From positions 1-64,000 of the forward strand of contig NZ_RHHQ01000002.1 of NCBI RefSeq assembly GCF_003710825.1: a stretch of DNA of 64,000 nt, given 5' to 3'. The notes under the pieces are model-generated. The model did no database searches and was not told the origin of the DNA. It saw only the letters and a list, made by a program, of their open reading frames with translations. The translations under genes and the position numbers were made by a program. Below are positions 26,190-35,700 of the stretch, one piece after another (position 1 is the first letter of the stretch; every line of letters begins with the position of its first letter). Origin of the DNA: Brevibacillus fluminis (GTDB lineage: Bacteria > Bacillota > Bacilli > Brevibacillales > Brevibacillaceae).

Positions 26190-26974
26190 GCCCTCCCCTC
26201 CCTTTCCTTGGCTGCGTCTACGTTTCTCGCCGCCTTCAGCTTTGCTTCTTCCTGCTCAACAAGTCCGATGAAAACGTCCTCCAGATTGTGCGCATCCATT
26301 TGCTCGATTAGCTGCTGCGGCGTTCCTTGGGCCAGTAAAGTACCGAAAAAGATGAACCCGATGGCATCGCACGTTTGCGCCTCATCCATGTAATGCGTAC
26401 TGACCAGAATCGTCATGCCTGCTTGCGCCAGCTTATGGATCACATCCCAGAAAATCCGACGCGACACTGGATCAACACCCGCTGTCGGCTCATCGAGGAT
26501 CAAGAGCTCTGGCTGGTGTAAAAGCGCACACGATAGGGCAAGCCGCTGCTTCCAGCCGCCAGACAGCGATCCTGCCAGCTGTTTTTCCCGACCGGTCAAA
26601 CCCGCCATCTCGATCAGCTCAGTTTTCCGTCTCACCAGCTCGGCTCCGGAAATGCCGTACACGCCCGCATAAAAATCAAGGTTTTCCTCAACCGTCAAAT
26701 CTTCATACAGGCTGAATTTTTGTGACATGTAGCCGATTCGCTGCTTGATTTCCTCACTCTCGGTCATCACATCAAACCCGAGCACCTCCCCCTTCCCGGA
26801 GGTCGGCACCAAAAGGCCGCAAAGCATGCGGATCGTCGTCGACTTACCCGAGCCATTCGGCCCCAAAAATCCGTAAATCGTACCCTTTTCAATCTCGATG
26901 GAGACGTTATTGACAGCGATCCGCTCCTGAAACACCTTCGTCAAATTTTCACACCGAATCACGACCTCGCTCAT
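26186..26974 (-). CDS. ABC transporter ATP-binding protein (CcmA/DrrA type)
   Basis: A 262-residue ATPase with Walker A GPNGSGKST, signature LSGGWKQRLALSCAL (a W in place of the usual E/Q, typical of the DrrA-like class), Walker B LLILDEPTAGVDP and H-loop VSTHYMDEAQ. It sits between the HlyD-like gene (ATGA-type overlap) and the permease gene (4-nt overlap). Family knowledge places it as the energy unit of an exporter for drugs or lipids. Regulation is expected through the linked TetR. Confidence 0.95.
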   Translation of the reverse strand: MSEVVIRCENLTKVFQERIAVNNVSIEIEKGTIYGFLGPNGSGKSTTIRMLCGLLVPTSGKGEVLGFDVMTESEEIKQRIGYMSQKFSLYEDLTVEENLDFYAGVYGISGAELVRRKTELIEMAGLTGREKQLAGSLSGGWKQRLALSCALLHQPELLILDEPTAGVDPVSRRIFWDVIHKLAQAGMTILVSTHYMDEAQTCDAIGFIFFGTLLAQGTPQQLIEQMDAHNLEDVFIGLVEQEEAKLKAARNVDAAKEREGRA

Positions 26975-28167
26975 TTCGCTCCCACCTGTTCTGTCACATA
27001 TACGTCCGCAGGCATTCCGGGACGCAGCTTGTCGAAGCCGCTTTCCATGGCGACGGTAACGGCGAACACCATTTTGGTTCGCTCCGCTGTGGTCTGTACG
27101 TTTTTGGGCGTGAACTCTGCTTTATCGGCTATCGAACGAATGACTCCGGGGAACTGCTCGTTCGGGTAAGCATCGACTTTTACCGCCACTTTCTGCCCGA
27201 CTTGTACATGGCTAAGGTCGGCTTCCGGAATATATACCTTCACTTTGAGCTGATCCTTTTTCATCATGGTGAACAAGGTGGAACCTGCTTTTGTTAGCTC
27301 GCCTTGTGTGACGTTTTTGCGCAGGATGGAGCCATCCGCCGGGGCAAGCACCTGAGTCTTTTCCTCCTGCAACTTGGCTTGGTCCAGCTTTGCCTGGGCC
27401 TGCAGCTGTGCAGCCAAGAGCGCCTTCAGATTGTAATCCGTGCTTCCTTCCTGCAACAGGTCCAGATCGGCCTGCGCGCTATCCATCTGCGCTTTTGACG
27501 TTCCAACGGTTGCTTGCGCAGCTTCCCAGTCTTCTCTTGCCGCGGCATACTGGGCCTGGGTTGAGGATAGCTGCGCGGTCAATTGGTTCACTTGTGTTTG
27601 CGCCTGATTGACGACCTCCGCCTGTGCGTCCAAGTCCCGCTTGGAAACTGCACCGCTGGCAAATAGCCAATTTGTATCCTGCAAACGGGATTGCTGGTAC
27701 GCGAGCGTCTGCTTGGCGCCTTCCAGCTGGCTTTGCGCCTGACTCATCTGGTCTTGCACACGATCCAGATTCGCCTTGGCCTGCCTGACGCGCGCTTGTG
27801 CAACTGTCACAGATGAAGCGGCTTGCTGAACTTGTGCCGCTCCTTTTTTCAGCGTCTGGTTGCGGGACCCGGCTTTTGCCTCTTCCAGCCGTGCGGTGGC
27901 CTGCATCAAAGCAGCCTCGGCTTCTTTGATGGTCAACGCATAGCTTCTATCATCGATGACGGCGAGGATGTCATTCTTTTTGACCGCGGCTCCTTCATCC
28001 ACATCTAGCTTCAGCAAAGTGCCGCCTACCTCGGCAACCACCGGCAGCTCCTCCGCTTCCAACGTCCCCGATAAGGCGGCCGCATCATTATGAGAAAACG
28101 AGCAGCCCGTTGTCAGTGCCAGCATGGCGGCCGCAATCCCCCATGTCAAAAAGGTCCGTCGCATCAT
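26971..28167 (-). CDS. HlyD/EmrA-type membrane-fusion lipoprotein
   Basis: A 398-residue periplasmic-adaptor-like protein. A lipoprotein signal (AAAMLALTTGCSF, lipobox LTTGC) anchors it outside the membrane. A lipoyl/barrel half-motif follows (GTLEAEELPVVAEVGGTLLKLDV), then a long alpha-helical hairpin (about 80-255, heavy in A and Q) and the second barrel half (VLAPADGSILRKNVTQGELTKAG). First gene of the operon with the ATPase and permease. AAAGGGGG precedes the ATG pair. An approximately 12-bp palindrome some 30 bp upstream is a likely TetR operator. In Gram-positives such adaptors may gather substrate or guide it through the wall; this is inference. Confidence 0.92.
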   Translation of the reverse strand: MMRRTFLTWGIAAAMLALTTGCSFSHNDAAALSGTLEAEELPVVAEVGGTLLKLDVDEGAAVKKNDILAVIDDRSYALTIKEAEAALMQATARLEEAKAGSRNQTLKKGAAQVQQAASSVTVAQARVRQAKANLDRVQDQMSQAQSQLEGAKQTLAYQQSRLQDTNWLFASGAVSKRDLDAQAEVVNQAQTQVNQLTAQLSSTQAQYAAAREDWEAAQATVGTSKAQMDSAQADLDLLQEGSTDYNLKALLAAQLQAQAKLDQAKLQEEKTQVLAPADGSILRKNVTQGELTKAGSTLFTMMKKDQLKVKVYIPEADLSHVQVGQKVAVKVDAYPNEQFPGVIRSIADKAEFTPKNVQTTAERTKMVFAVTVAMESGFDKLRPGMPADVYVTEQVGAK

Positions 28168-28189
28168 GATATATCCCCCTTTGGAATTA

Positions 28190-28210
28190 AAAGTGAGTAA
28201 TCACTCGCTT
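28190..28210. promoter_or_regulatory. Candidate TetR operator before the efflux operon
   Basis: AGTGA-GTAA-TCACT (28192-28205) within AAAAGTGAGTAATCACTCGC is a near-perfect palindrome. It lies 25-40 bp upstream of the first gene of an operon that encodes a TetR protein. The GAGTGATTACTC core resembles operators of QacR/AcrR-like repressors. Confidence 0.6.
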
Positions 28211-28301
28211 TTTGAGCTCATTATATGCTCTTTCCTTTCACTTGTATATCCCCATTTTCTGTCCTCTCCCTTTCCATATTTCATCCACACCATTCGTAAA
28301 A

Positions 28302-28338
28302 AAACCCGGAAGCAGCCTGTATGGCCATCATCCGGGTG
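28302..28338 (-). terminator. Rho-independent terminator (gene 28356-28778)
   Basis: Minus strand ACCCGGA and TCCGGGT pair around a 20-nt loop and TTTTTTT follows. It lies 18 nt past the stop at 28356. Confidence 0.8.
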
Positions 28339-28355
28339 TTGATACCGTTATGTAC

Positions 28356-28778
28356 TCATTTGACATACGGAAGGCTCGGGACGTATTCCGCGCCTTTCAC
28401 CCTGCCGATCCATTCTAGCTCGGCAAGCGCCAAACTCTCAAAATTCTCCGCTACATGCACGTCTCCACCTTCACGAATCCCTGTAATAATCGGATACAGC
28501 TTGCTGAAAATACCATTGATATACCACATGTCAAATAAAAGGTCGGGATGGACAAGCCTATTTTTGAACAGGACGCCTACCATTTCGAAAAAGCCATACA
28601 GCGTTTGGAAGTTCATGTACCCGTCACTGCCAGCCGGGAATTTCTCCAGAAACTGCTCATAGGTTCCATCCATCACTTCTTGGCTCAGCCAGCGTCGCGC
28701 CGCGCGAATGCGTTCCGATTCATATTGGTCGTACAGGCGCAGGATGATTTCCGCGTCCTGGAAAGTAGGGACCACCAT
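28356..28778 (-). CDS. Hypothetical protein (DUF4760-like)
   Basis: A 140-residue soluble, mostly helical protein of unknown function. Visible features are an acidic/aromatic N-terminus (VVPTFQDAEIILRLYDQYES), a central LEKFPAGSDGYMNFQTLYGFF and the stretch VHPDLLFDMWYINGIFSKLY. I recall similar small Bacilli proteins annotated DUF4760, but this is weakly held. GGGAGGAAAAA fixes the ATG at 28778; the longer open frame upstream to 28955 runs through the divergent gene's leader and is not used. Divergent from the phosphatase gene (100 bp apart) and single, with its own terminator. Confidence 0.8.
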   Translation of the reverse strand: MVVPTFQDAEIILRLYDQYESERIRAARRWLSQEVMDGTYEQFLEKFPAGSDGYMNFQTLYGFFEMVGVLFKNRLVHPDLLFDMWYINGIFSKLYPIITGIREGGDVHVAENFESLALAELEWIGRVKGAEYVPSLPYVK

Positions 28779-28877
28779 GCTTTTTTTCCTCCCTAATATT
28801 GTCATATACTTGTAGTATCGCATCTGCCATACACGCAGACAAGCAGGAAGAAAAAGTAAAAAAGGAGGCGATACGAC

Positions 28878-29417
28878 ATGAAACGCATATACTTGATCAG
28901 ACATTGCCAAGCATCCGGACAAGAACCTGACGCGCCTTTGACGGCAACCGGACAAGACCAGGCGGTACAGCTCGCCTCATTCTTAGAACCATTGGAAATC
29001 GAACGCATTGTCTCGAGCACCTTTTTGCGGGCATGCCAGACCATCGAACCTTTCGCCCGGCGAAATGATCTCTCTATTGAGACAGACTCACGTTTGACGG
29101 AGCGTGTTCTATCATCCGTTCCCCTCGATGACTGGCTTACTCATTTGTCCCAATCCTTCGACGATTTGGACTTGTGCCTAGAAGGCGGCGAATCAAATCG
29201 AACCGCCATGCAGCGCGGCGCTGCAGCTATCCGCGACATCCTTGCGCATCATACCGAGGCAACCGCAGTGGTGACCCACGGTGGCCTGATGACCTTGCTG
29301 CTCAAGCATTTCGACGACCGGTATGGATTTGCCGAGTGGAAAGCACTCACCAATCCCGATGTGTATGTCTTGCGCTTTTCATCGGACGCGACGCAGATCG
29401 AGCGCATGTGGGGTTGA
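28878..29417 (+). CDS. Histidine phosphatase (phosphoglycerate mutase-like) family protein
   Basis: A 179-residue cytoplasmic protein. The catalytic box is IYLIRHCQASG (RHC rather than the common RHG), SSTFLRACQTIEPF carries the second arginine and VVTHGGLMTLLL carries the second histidine; the acid/base glutamate is probably in SRLTERVL. All core residues of the branch are present, so it should be an active phosphatase. The substrate could be a sugar phosphate, a nucleotide or a phosphoprotein and cannot be told. AAAGGAGGCG lies 8 nt before the ATG. Plus-strand gene among minus-strand neighbours. The convergent HD-GYP gene ends 35 bp away. Confidence 0.9.
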   Translation: MKRIYLIRHCQASGQEPDAPLTATGQDQAVQLASFLEPLEIERIVSSTFLRACQTIEPFARRNDLSIETDSRLTERVLSSVPLDDWLTHLSQSFDDLDLCLEGGESNRTAMQRGAAAIRDILAHHTEATAVVTHGGLMTLLLKHFDDRYGFAEWKALTNPDVYVLRFSSDATQIERMWG

Positions 29418-29451
29418 GCACGACCGCGACTTGCAAGACAAAAGAGGTACC

Positions 29452-30789
29452 CTACACGAGTACCTCTTCCAATTTTCTTTCGTTTTCCGTAACCACACGA
29501 CCCTCCAAGCGGATCATTGCCTCCAATTCATCAGGTGGCAATTTTTTTATGTATTGGACGAACACCCGGGCCAACTCCACATCGAATTGCGTACCGGCAC
29601 CAGCGTCGATTCGATTGAGCGCTTCATCCACCGGCATTCCTTTGCGATAAGGACGATCGGATACCATCGCGTCAAACGCATCGGCTACGGCCAGTATGCG
29701 AGCGATCAGCGGAATTTGCTCCCCTTTCAAACCATCGGGATACCCTTTTCCGTCAATCCGCTCATGATGGGAACGAATCGCGGGCAAAAGCTCTTCGAAC
29801 ACGCCTGACTGCTTCAAAATTTGATAGCCGATGACAGGATGTTCCTTGATTCGTTCATACTCTTCGTCCGTTAGCTTGCCTTCTTTTTTCAGAATATAGT
29901 CCTCGATCCCGATCTTACCGATATCATGCAAAATTCCGCCAAAATACACATCATCCACAAAGCTTTGCTTGGCATGCAGCTCTCTGGCAATCTCACGCCC
30001 AAAGGAGGCTACGCGATTCGAATGCCCATGCGTATATGGATCTCTTGCATCGACGGAGTGCGCCAGCGCAGTCAGGAAGGAATGGTTGAGCGAGTTCACC
30101 TCGGCGACTTTCTCCTCGAGCTTGACCAGCCCGTCGAAGTACTGACGAAACACAACACTAATGGTCAAAAAAGCGATGGAGACCGGCAAAATAGCCAGCC
30201 AGCCGGTATGCGCAACAAGTCTAGCGCCGATATCGCCCATGATCATGAGCAAAAAGTAGACGCTTGTACCGCCCCGCACCATTTCCTTGACTTTGGTCCA
30301 CCACGACACGTTGACATAGTTAGAGATGAGAATCGCGCACAGACCCGTGTTTGCCACGAAGAAAACGAACATGAGCAGCAAGTCGGCAATCATCCAGGGG
30401 ATGTGGTAGGAATCCAGCCACGTTTTCAAGCAGCCCACGATCCAGATCGTGACCAGCCATTGGCCGATATTCGGCAGCATTTTCTTATGTGCTTTGAACA
30501 AAAAGGCCAGCAATATATTTTCCAAAATAGCTGACCATGTTCCCAACCATGCTCCCTCCAGCAAAATGCCGGAGAGAATGATTGCGCTGTTTAAGGTTAG
30601 TACCGCATGATACGTACGGATCGGAGCAAAACAGGCAATTACCGTCAGAAGCGTATAAACGAACAAAATCTGCAGGTTCTCTTTGGATTCCCAATCTTGT
30701 AGCACATACAGCAAAATAAGCAGTGCTAGAATCGGGAAACCGACGGTAACAAATATTCCTTTAAGTCGCAAGCTAATGTTTTGGCGCAT
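29452..30789 (-). CDS. Membrane-bound HD-GYP domain phosphodiesterase
   Basis: A 445-residue protein. Residues 1-220 contain about six to seven membrane helices without a recognisable sensor motif. The HD-GYP domain follows (about 240-430): HSVDARDPYTHGHSNRV, the HD pair in ILHDIGKIG (288-289), and HHERIDGKGYPDGL (341-354), the diagnostic GYP stretch. Such domains hydrolyse cyclic di-GMP or related cyclic dinucleotides, and all metal-ligand motifs are present. It overlaps the DUF5317 gene by 17 nt, so the two are coupled and the second membrane protein is a likely partner or sensor. Ligand unknown. Confidence 0.92.
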   Translation of the reverse strand: MRQNISLRLKGIFVTVGFPILALLILLYVLQDWESKENLQILFVYTLLTVIACFAPIRTYHAVLTLNSAIILSGILLEGAWLGTWSAILENILLAFLFKAHKKMLPNIGQWLVTIWIVGCLKTWLDSYHIPWMIADLLLMFVFFVANTGLCAILISNYVNVSWWTKVKEMVRGGTSVYFLLMIMGDIGARLVAHTGWLAILPVSIAFLTISVVFRQYFDGLVKLEEKVAEVNSLNHSFLTALAHSVDARDPYTHGHSNRVASFGREIARELHAKQSFVDDVYFGGILHDIGKIGIEDYILKKEGKLTDEEYERIKEHPVIGYQILKQSGVFEELLPAIRSHHERIDGKGYPDGLKGEQIPLIARILAVADAFDAMVSDRPYRKGMPVDEALNRIDAGAGTQFDVELARVFVQYIKKLPPDELEAMIRLEGRVVTENERKLEEVLV

Positions 30790-31321
30790 ATTGTTTACCT
30801 TCTCGTAGGCGGATTAGAGATAGCGGTTTGTTCATGATGCGTTGCACGAGCAGGAAGGTACCCAAGATTACAAAAAGATCACCGATGCTGATGACACGTT
30901 TAAAGTAAAAAGGCTTGTAAATGAAATCTGCGAGAAACGGGAGATTCGTTTCTTCATTGAGCAGCACATGCTTGAAGTCAGTGCCTGCAATCAGCGTTTC
31001 CAATGGGAAAGGCACTTTCGTCGCCTGCTCCAGATCGACAGGCATCCTGCCGTAATTCGCCCAGATTACGAGCGCATTGAGGAGCCACCCAATCATAAAA
31101 ATGCGCATGTCCTCATGCTCGCGGTTACTATAGAAGAACAATAGTGTAAATACGTACGAGATCGAGACCAGTAATCCGGCATACTCGCCGACAAACGCGG
31201 AGCCTATTTGCAAAAGGATGCTGATTCCGAGCGCCCACAAGCTGTGAAACTGGGGCATCTCGCGAATCCGGCCCCTTCTAAGGAAGGCAATCACAAACGA
31301 AACGACTACCACGTCCAACAT
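30773..31321 (-). CDS. DUF5317-like membrane protein
   Basis: A 182-residue membrane protein with about four hydrophobic segments. Residues 1-15 (MLDVVVVSFVIAFLRRGRI), 30-60 and 90-105 come before a loop with PFPLETLIAGTDFKHVLLNEETNLPFLADF. A final helix (ISIGDLFVILGTFLLVQRIM) completes it. I place it in DUF5317 on the basis of the N-terminus and the TDFKH/NLPFLAD/ISIGDLF pattern. Function unknown. It overlaps the HD-GYP gene downstream by 17 nt, which suggests a joint role in a membrane signalling unit. AGGAGG precedes the ATG. Its upstream region carries two copies of the dispersed palindromic repeat and a tiny ORF. Confidence 0.8.
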   Translation of the reverse strand: MLDVVVVSFVIAFLRRGRIREMPQFHSLWALGISILLQIGSAFVGEYAGLLVSISYVFTLLFFYSNREHEDMRIFMIGWLLNALVIWANYGRMPVDLEQATKVPFPLETLIAGTDFKHVLLNEETNLPFLADFIYKPFYFKRVISIGDLFVILGTFLLVQRIMNKPLSLIRLREGKQYAPKH

Positions 31322-31354
31322 TTATGGATGTTCCTCCTTTTTTTATATATCTGT

Positions 31355-31402
31355 TTTAAAAAACCAGATTACACCGACTCGTTGGCGGAACCTTGGTTGT
31401 TA
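31355..31402 (-). repeat. Dispersed palindromic repeat, degenerate copy 2a
   Basis: Minus strand: AACAACCAAGGTTCCGCCAA, then CGAG, then TCGGTGTAATCTGGTTTTTT. The left arm matches the repeat, but the right arm is mutated and the hairpin is weak. It lies in tandem with copy 2b. Confidence 0.55.
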
Positions 31403-31422
31403 TACCTACTTTTCTGTTATAG

Positions 31423-31463
31423 AAACTGGGCTCCGCCAAGCCTTTGGCGGAGCCTTCGTTGCA
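31423..31463 (-). repeat. Dispersed palindromic repeat, copy 2b (perfect hairpin)
   Basis: Minus strand: GTGCAACGAAGGCTCCGCC, then AAAGGC, then TTGGCGGAGCCCAGTTTCTA. The arms GGCTCCGCCAA and TTGGCGGAGCC are perfect over 11 bp with a 4-nt loop. It is the cleanest copy of the element also found at 15471-15513 and 42063-42105. Confidence 0.8.
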
Positions 31464-31530
31464 CATTCCCATCTGTCGAAAGAGCAATCACTTCAAGAAG
31501 CGGCTGCCTTCCATTCATTTGCTACAAGGT

Positions 31531-31611
31531 TTAGGGGTAAGCGCTCCAGCCAGCGGAAGTCGCTGCTACGATGCCCGCAACAACCAGTACAGCGAAAAAT
31601 ACTTTTTTCAT
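31531..31611 (-). CDS. Small signal-peptide-like ORF (26 residues)
   Basis: ATG at 31611 with GGGAGGAG 6 nt upstream opens a 26-codon frame. It encodes a lysine pair, a hydrophobic core (VFFAVLVVAGIVAA) and a possible AxA-like signal peptidase site TSA before GWSAYP and the stop. It could be a membrane microprotein or a secreted hexapeptide precursor. No adjacent RRNPP-type receptor is present. It lies between the argF terminator and the repeat pair in front of DUF5317/HD-GYP. Too short for family recognition; support is the ribosome-binding site and the peptide's character. Confidence 0.5.
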   Translation of the reverse strand: MKKVFFAVLVVAGIVAATSAGWSAYP

Positions 31612-31756
31612 ACGGCTCTCCTCCCATACGACAAGAATTCGAAAACGCTTTCCTTACAAAGATGATAATTCCAAATCTAGTTGTATCTTCATCTTACAAA
31701 GAATTAGGTAAGAGGATAATAGTTCACTAGACCTATATTCTCTAAAATTTCCGAAG

Positions 31757-31793
31757 AAAAGCGGTTCCGTCCAGATGGGAAGGAACCGCTTCA
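31757..31793 (-). terminator. Rho-independent terminator of the argC-argF operon
   Basis: Minus strand AAGCGGTTCC and GGAACCGCTT pair around a 13-nt loop and TTCTTC follows. It lies 9 nt past the argF stop. Confidence 0.8.
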
Positions 31794-31799
31794 ATTCGT

Positions 31800-32771
31800 T
31801 TACATAACTGCAGCCAAAATCGCTTTCTGCGCATGCAGTCTATTTTCAGCCTGATCAAATACAACCGAGTTCGGGCCATCGATCACGCCTGCAGTCACTT
31901 CCTCGCCACGGTGGGCAGGCAAGCAATGCATGAACAGATGATCCGGGTCAGCTAGTTTTGCGATTTGCTCGTTCACTTGGTAATCCGCAAAAGCTTTCAT
32001 GCGAATCTCGTTTTCCGCTTCAAAGCCCATGCTGGTCCAAACATCTGTGTACAAGACGTCCGCACCGGAAGATGCTTCTTGCGGGTCGTTGGTCAAAATG
32101 ACCTTCGCGCCGCTCTTCGCAGCCAGCAGCTTGGTCTGCTCCGCTACCTCAACCTCCAGCTCATAGCCTTTCGGCGTCGCCACGCGGACCTCCACGCCCA
32201 AAGCAGCGGCAGCAAGCACCAGCGAGGCAGCCACATTGTTGCCGTCTCCCAGATACGCCATCTTGACGCCTTCCAGCTTGCCTTTGTGTTCCAGGATGGT
32301 CAGCATGTCGGCGAGCGCCTGGCATGGATGGAAGCGGTCGGTCAGACCATTGATGATCGGAATTGACGCATGCTCCGCCAACAATTCCACATCAGCATGG
32401 GAGTAGGTACGGATCATGATGGCATCCACATAGCGGGACAGCACTTTCGCGGTATCGCTGATCGGCTCTCCGCGTCCAAGCTGCAACTCTTTCCCGCTCA
32501 TGAACATCGCCAAACCACCCAGCTGGTACATGCCGACTTCAAAAGAAACGCGCGTGCGCGTCGAAGCCTTGTCAAAAATCATCCCCAGCGTTTTTCCTTT
32601 GAGCGGTTGATAAAGATGGCCGTTTTTCTGCATCTCTTTCAGCTGCAACGCGGATTGGAGCAGGTACGATAGTTCCTCTCCGGTAAATTCGTCGACGCGC
32701 AGCACATCTTTTCCTTTAAGGCTTTGCGATTGCAATTTTTGATAATGTTCCAATATCTTCACATTCATCAT
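31800..32771 (-). CDS. argF: Ornithine carbamoyltransferase
   Basis: A 323-residue enzyme making citrulline from ornithine and carbamoyl phosphate. The carbamoyl-phosphate site FDKASTRTRVSFEVGM is near residue 70. FHPCQALADMLTI near 150 and the ornithine-site motif MHCLPAHRGEEVT near 285 follow. Start: AAGGAGG lies 9 nt before ATG 32771, within the end of carB, so argF begins 56 nt inside carB in another frame. The extra ~10 residues before SLKGKDVL compared with B. subtilis ArgF come from that overlap. Last gene of the argC-B-D-carAB-argF block. Confidence 0.95.
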   Translation of the reverse strand: MMNVKILEHYQKLQSQSLKGKDVLRVDEFTGEELSYLLQSALQLKEMQKNGHLYQPLKGKTLGMIFDKASTRTRVSFEVGMYQLGGLAMFMSGKELQLGRGEPISDTAKVLSRYVDAIMIRTYSHADVELLAEHASIPIINGLTDRFHPCQALADMLTILEHKGKLEGVKMAYLGDGNNVAASLVLAAAALGVEVRVATPKGYELEVEVAEQTKLLAAKSGAKVILTNDPQEASSGADVLYTDVWTSMGFEAENEIRMKAFADYQVNEQIAKLADPDHLFMHCLPAHRGEEVTAGVIDGPNSVVFDQAENRLHAQKAILAAVM

Positions 32772-35700
32772 GATTGTCACCCTCCTTTTTCGTCAATGAA
32801 GCTACATACAGCTCGAATGTCTCAACAGCCGTGAACAGCGGGATTCCTTTTTGCACCGCCAAACCGCGGAGTCGGAACCCTGTACGTCCGTGCTGGTTTC
32901 CTTTTGTTGCGGTAACGAAAGCGAGCGTCAGGCCACCTGATTGGATCAATTGGCCAAAATCTTGCTCATTTTCAACGATGGCTGCGACAGCCACGCCTGC
33001 GCTTTGCAGCCATGACGCCGTCCCTTTGGTTGCGGCAAAACGGATTCCTTGCTTGTGCAGTTCGGTTACGGATGCCACCAGCTTCGCTTTATCATCGTCA
33101 GCGAGCGAAATGAACAGCGTATCGTTTGGCACAAGCTTCGGATACGATGAATCCTTGAACCGGAAGGCTTTGGCCGCCGCTTCTTCAAACGTGCGTCCCA
33201 AGCCGAGAATTTCGCCGGTCGATTTCATTTCTGGTCCGAGCACCGGATCGACGCCATTCAGCTTGATCGTGGAGAAGACTGGCGCTTTGACGACGGCAAA
33301 AGAAATCTCAGGCAAAAGCCCTGTTCCGTAGCCCATCGCTCCGAGCTTTTCTCCCAATTGTGCCCGAACAGCCAGCTCGACCATCGGCACCTTTGTCACT
33401 TTGCTTACGATCGGTACGGTCCGGGATGCGCGCGGGTTCACTTCAAGTACGTAAATAATGTCGCCCGCTACGACGAACTGGATATTGATCAGCCCAACCG
33501 CTTGCATTTTTTCTGCAATCCGCTTGGCGTAATCGACCAGCGTCGTCTTTTGCCCTTCTGTCAAATTCGGCGCCGGGAAGAGCGCCATGCTGTCGCCGGA
33601 ATGTACGCCTGCTTTTTCAACGTGTTGGAAAATGCCAGGAACCAGCACATCGGTACCGTCACTTACAGCGTCCACTTCGACTTCCATGCCAGGAATATAT
33701 TTATCTACCAAGAGCGGGAAAAAGCTCTTCATCATTTGATTGTTGAGCCAGCCTTCTACGGCTGTCGTCAATTCCGCTTTGTCTTGAACGACGATCATAC
33801 CTTGACCGCCGATTACGTAAGAGGGACGCAGCAGGACCGGATAGCCGATCTCATCAGCTGTTTTAAGCGCTCCTGCGAGCGACTCAACGCCGCGGCCAGG
33901 GATGTGCGGGATGTCTAAATCACGCAGCATTTGGTAAAACAGCTCGCGGTCCTCCACCATATCAATAGAAGCGAGGGACGTGCCCATGATCGTCATTCCG
34001 GCTTCTGCCAACGGTTGTGCCAGATTGATCGCAGTCTGCCCACCGAACTGGACCATGACGCCTTTTACGCCTTCGCGTTCGGCCACATGCAGGACATCTT
34101 CTACCGTAAGCGGTTCGAAATAAAGATGATCCGCTGTTTCGTAGTCTGTGCTGACCGTCTCCGGATTGTTGTTCACGACGATCGCCGCGATGTCTTTGGC
34201 TTGCAGCGACTTTGCTGCATGGACGGAGCAATAGTCGAACTCGATCCCTTGCCCGATCCGAATCGGCCCCGAGCCGAGCACCATCACTTTTTGACCGTCA
34301 ATGTCAGCCACTTCATCGGCGCCTTGCCAGGTTGAGTAGTAGTAAGGCGTTTGCGCATCGAATTCAGCAGCGCACGTATCAACGATTTTATAGCTTGGCG
34401 TTAGCTGTAGCTCCTTGCGCTTCGCACGCACGGTCGCGGCGTCGACGCCTGTCAGCTGGGCAATCGTCTGGTCAGCGAAGCCTTGCTTTTTGGCTGCTGC
34501 CAGCGCTTCCGCCGAGATGTTGTCCCATCCTGTTGCGGCAAGCTGCTGCTCGGTGCGAACGATACGTGCGATGCAGCGCAGGAAAAACGGATCGACACCG
34601 GTAATTTGCTGGATCTCTTCTTCTGTAAAGCCTTTCCGCATCGCTTCCGCAAGTGCGAACAGGCGCAGATCAGACGCATCCTTCAGCGCCACTGTCAGTT
34701 CATCCCTGGACAGAGCGGCAACGTCAGCTCGCTCTAGATGAATACAACCAAGCTCGAGTGAGCGCACTGCCTTCAGCAAACCTGCGTCGAGGTTGCGGGC
34801 AATCGACATCACTTCACCGGTCGCCTTCATTTGCGTTCCGAGCAAGCGGTCTGCCAACGGGAACTTATCGAATGGCCAGCGTGGGATTTTGACTACCACA
34901 TAGTCCAAAGCCGGCTCAAAGCTGGCATACGTGTATCCAGTGATCGGGTTCAGCACTTCATCCAAGCGGTAGCCCAAAGCCAATTTCGCCGCAATCCGTG
35001 CGATCGGATAGCCGGTCGCTTTGGAAGCCAGTGCGCTTGAGCGGCTTACCCGCGGGTTCACTTCGATCAAATAATATTGATCTGAATACGGATCCAATGC
35101 GAATTGAATGTTGCAGCCGCCAACAACGCCAAGCGCACGAATCACCTTGGTCGAGACGCTGCGAAGCATTTGGTACTGCTGATCCGTCAATGTTTGCGAT
35201 GGTGCCACGACGATGCTGTCGCCGGTATGGATGCCGACCGGATCGAGGTTTTCCATGTTGCAGACGATGATGCACGTATCATTGTCGTCGCGCATGACCT
35301 CGTACTCGATTTCTTTCCAGCCTTTGACGCTACGTTCGATCAACACTTGGTTGATCGGGCTGGCGTCGAGACCGCGGGTAGCCACTTCCAGAAGCTGTGC
35401 CTCGTTGTCGGCGATTCCGCCCCCCGCGCCACCCAATGTGAAAGCAGGTCGCACGATGACCGGATAGCCGATGGAGGTGGCGAAACGCACCGCATCCTCC
35501 ACAGACTCGACTGTCTCACTTTCCGGCACAGGCTCGCCGATCTTTTTCATCAGCTGCTTGAACAGCTCGCGGTCTTCCCCGTTTTGAATGGTGGATAGCG
35601 GCGTTCCCAGCAGATTTACTTGATATTTTTCCAAAACGCCCGCTTCCGACAGCGAGACAGCCAGGTTGAGACCCGTTTGGCCGCCCAGCGTCGGGAGCAA

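Noticed and set aside
31322..31530. Cyclic di-GMP riboswitch upstream of the DUF5317/HD-GYP pair
   Set aside because: The structured sequence there is the dispersed palindromic repeat; the conserved GEMM motifs were not found.
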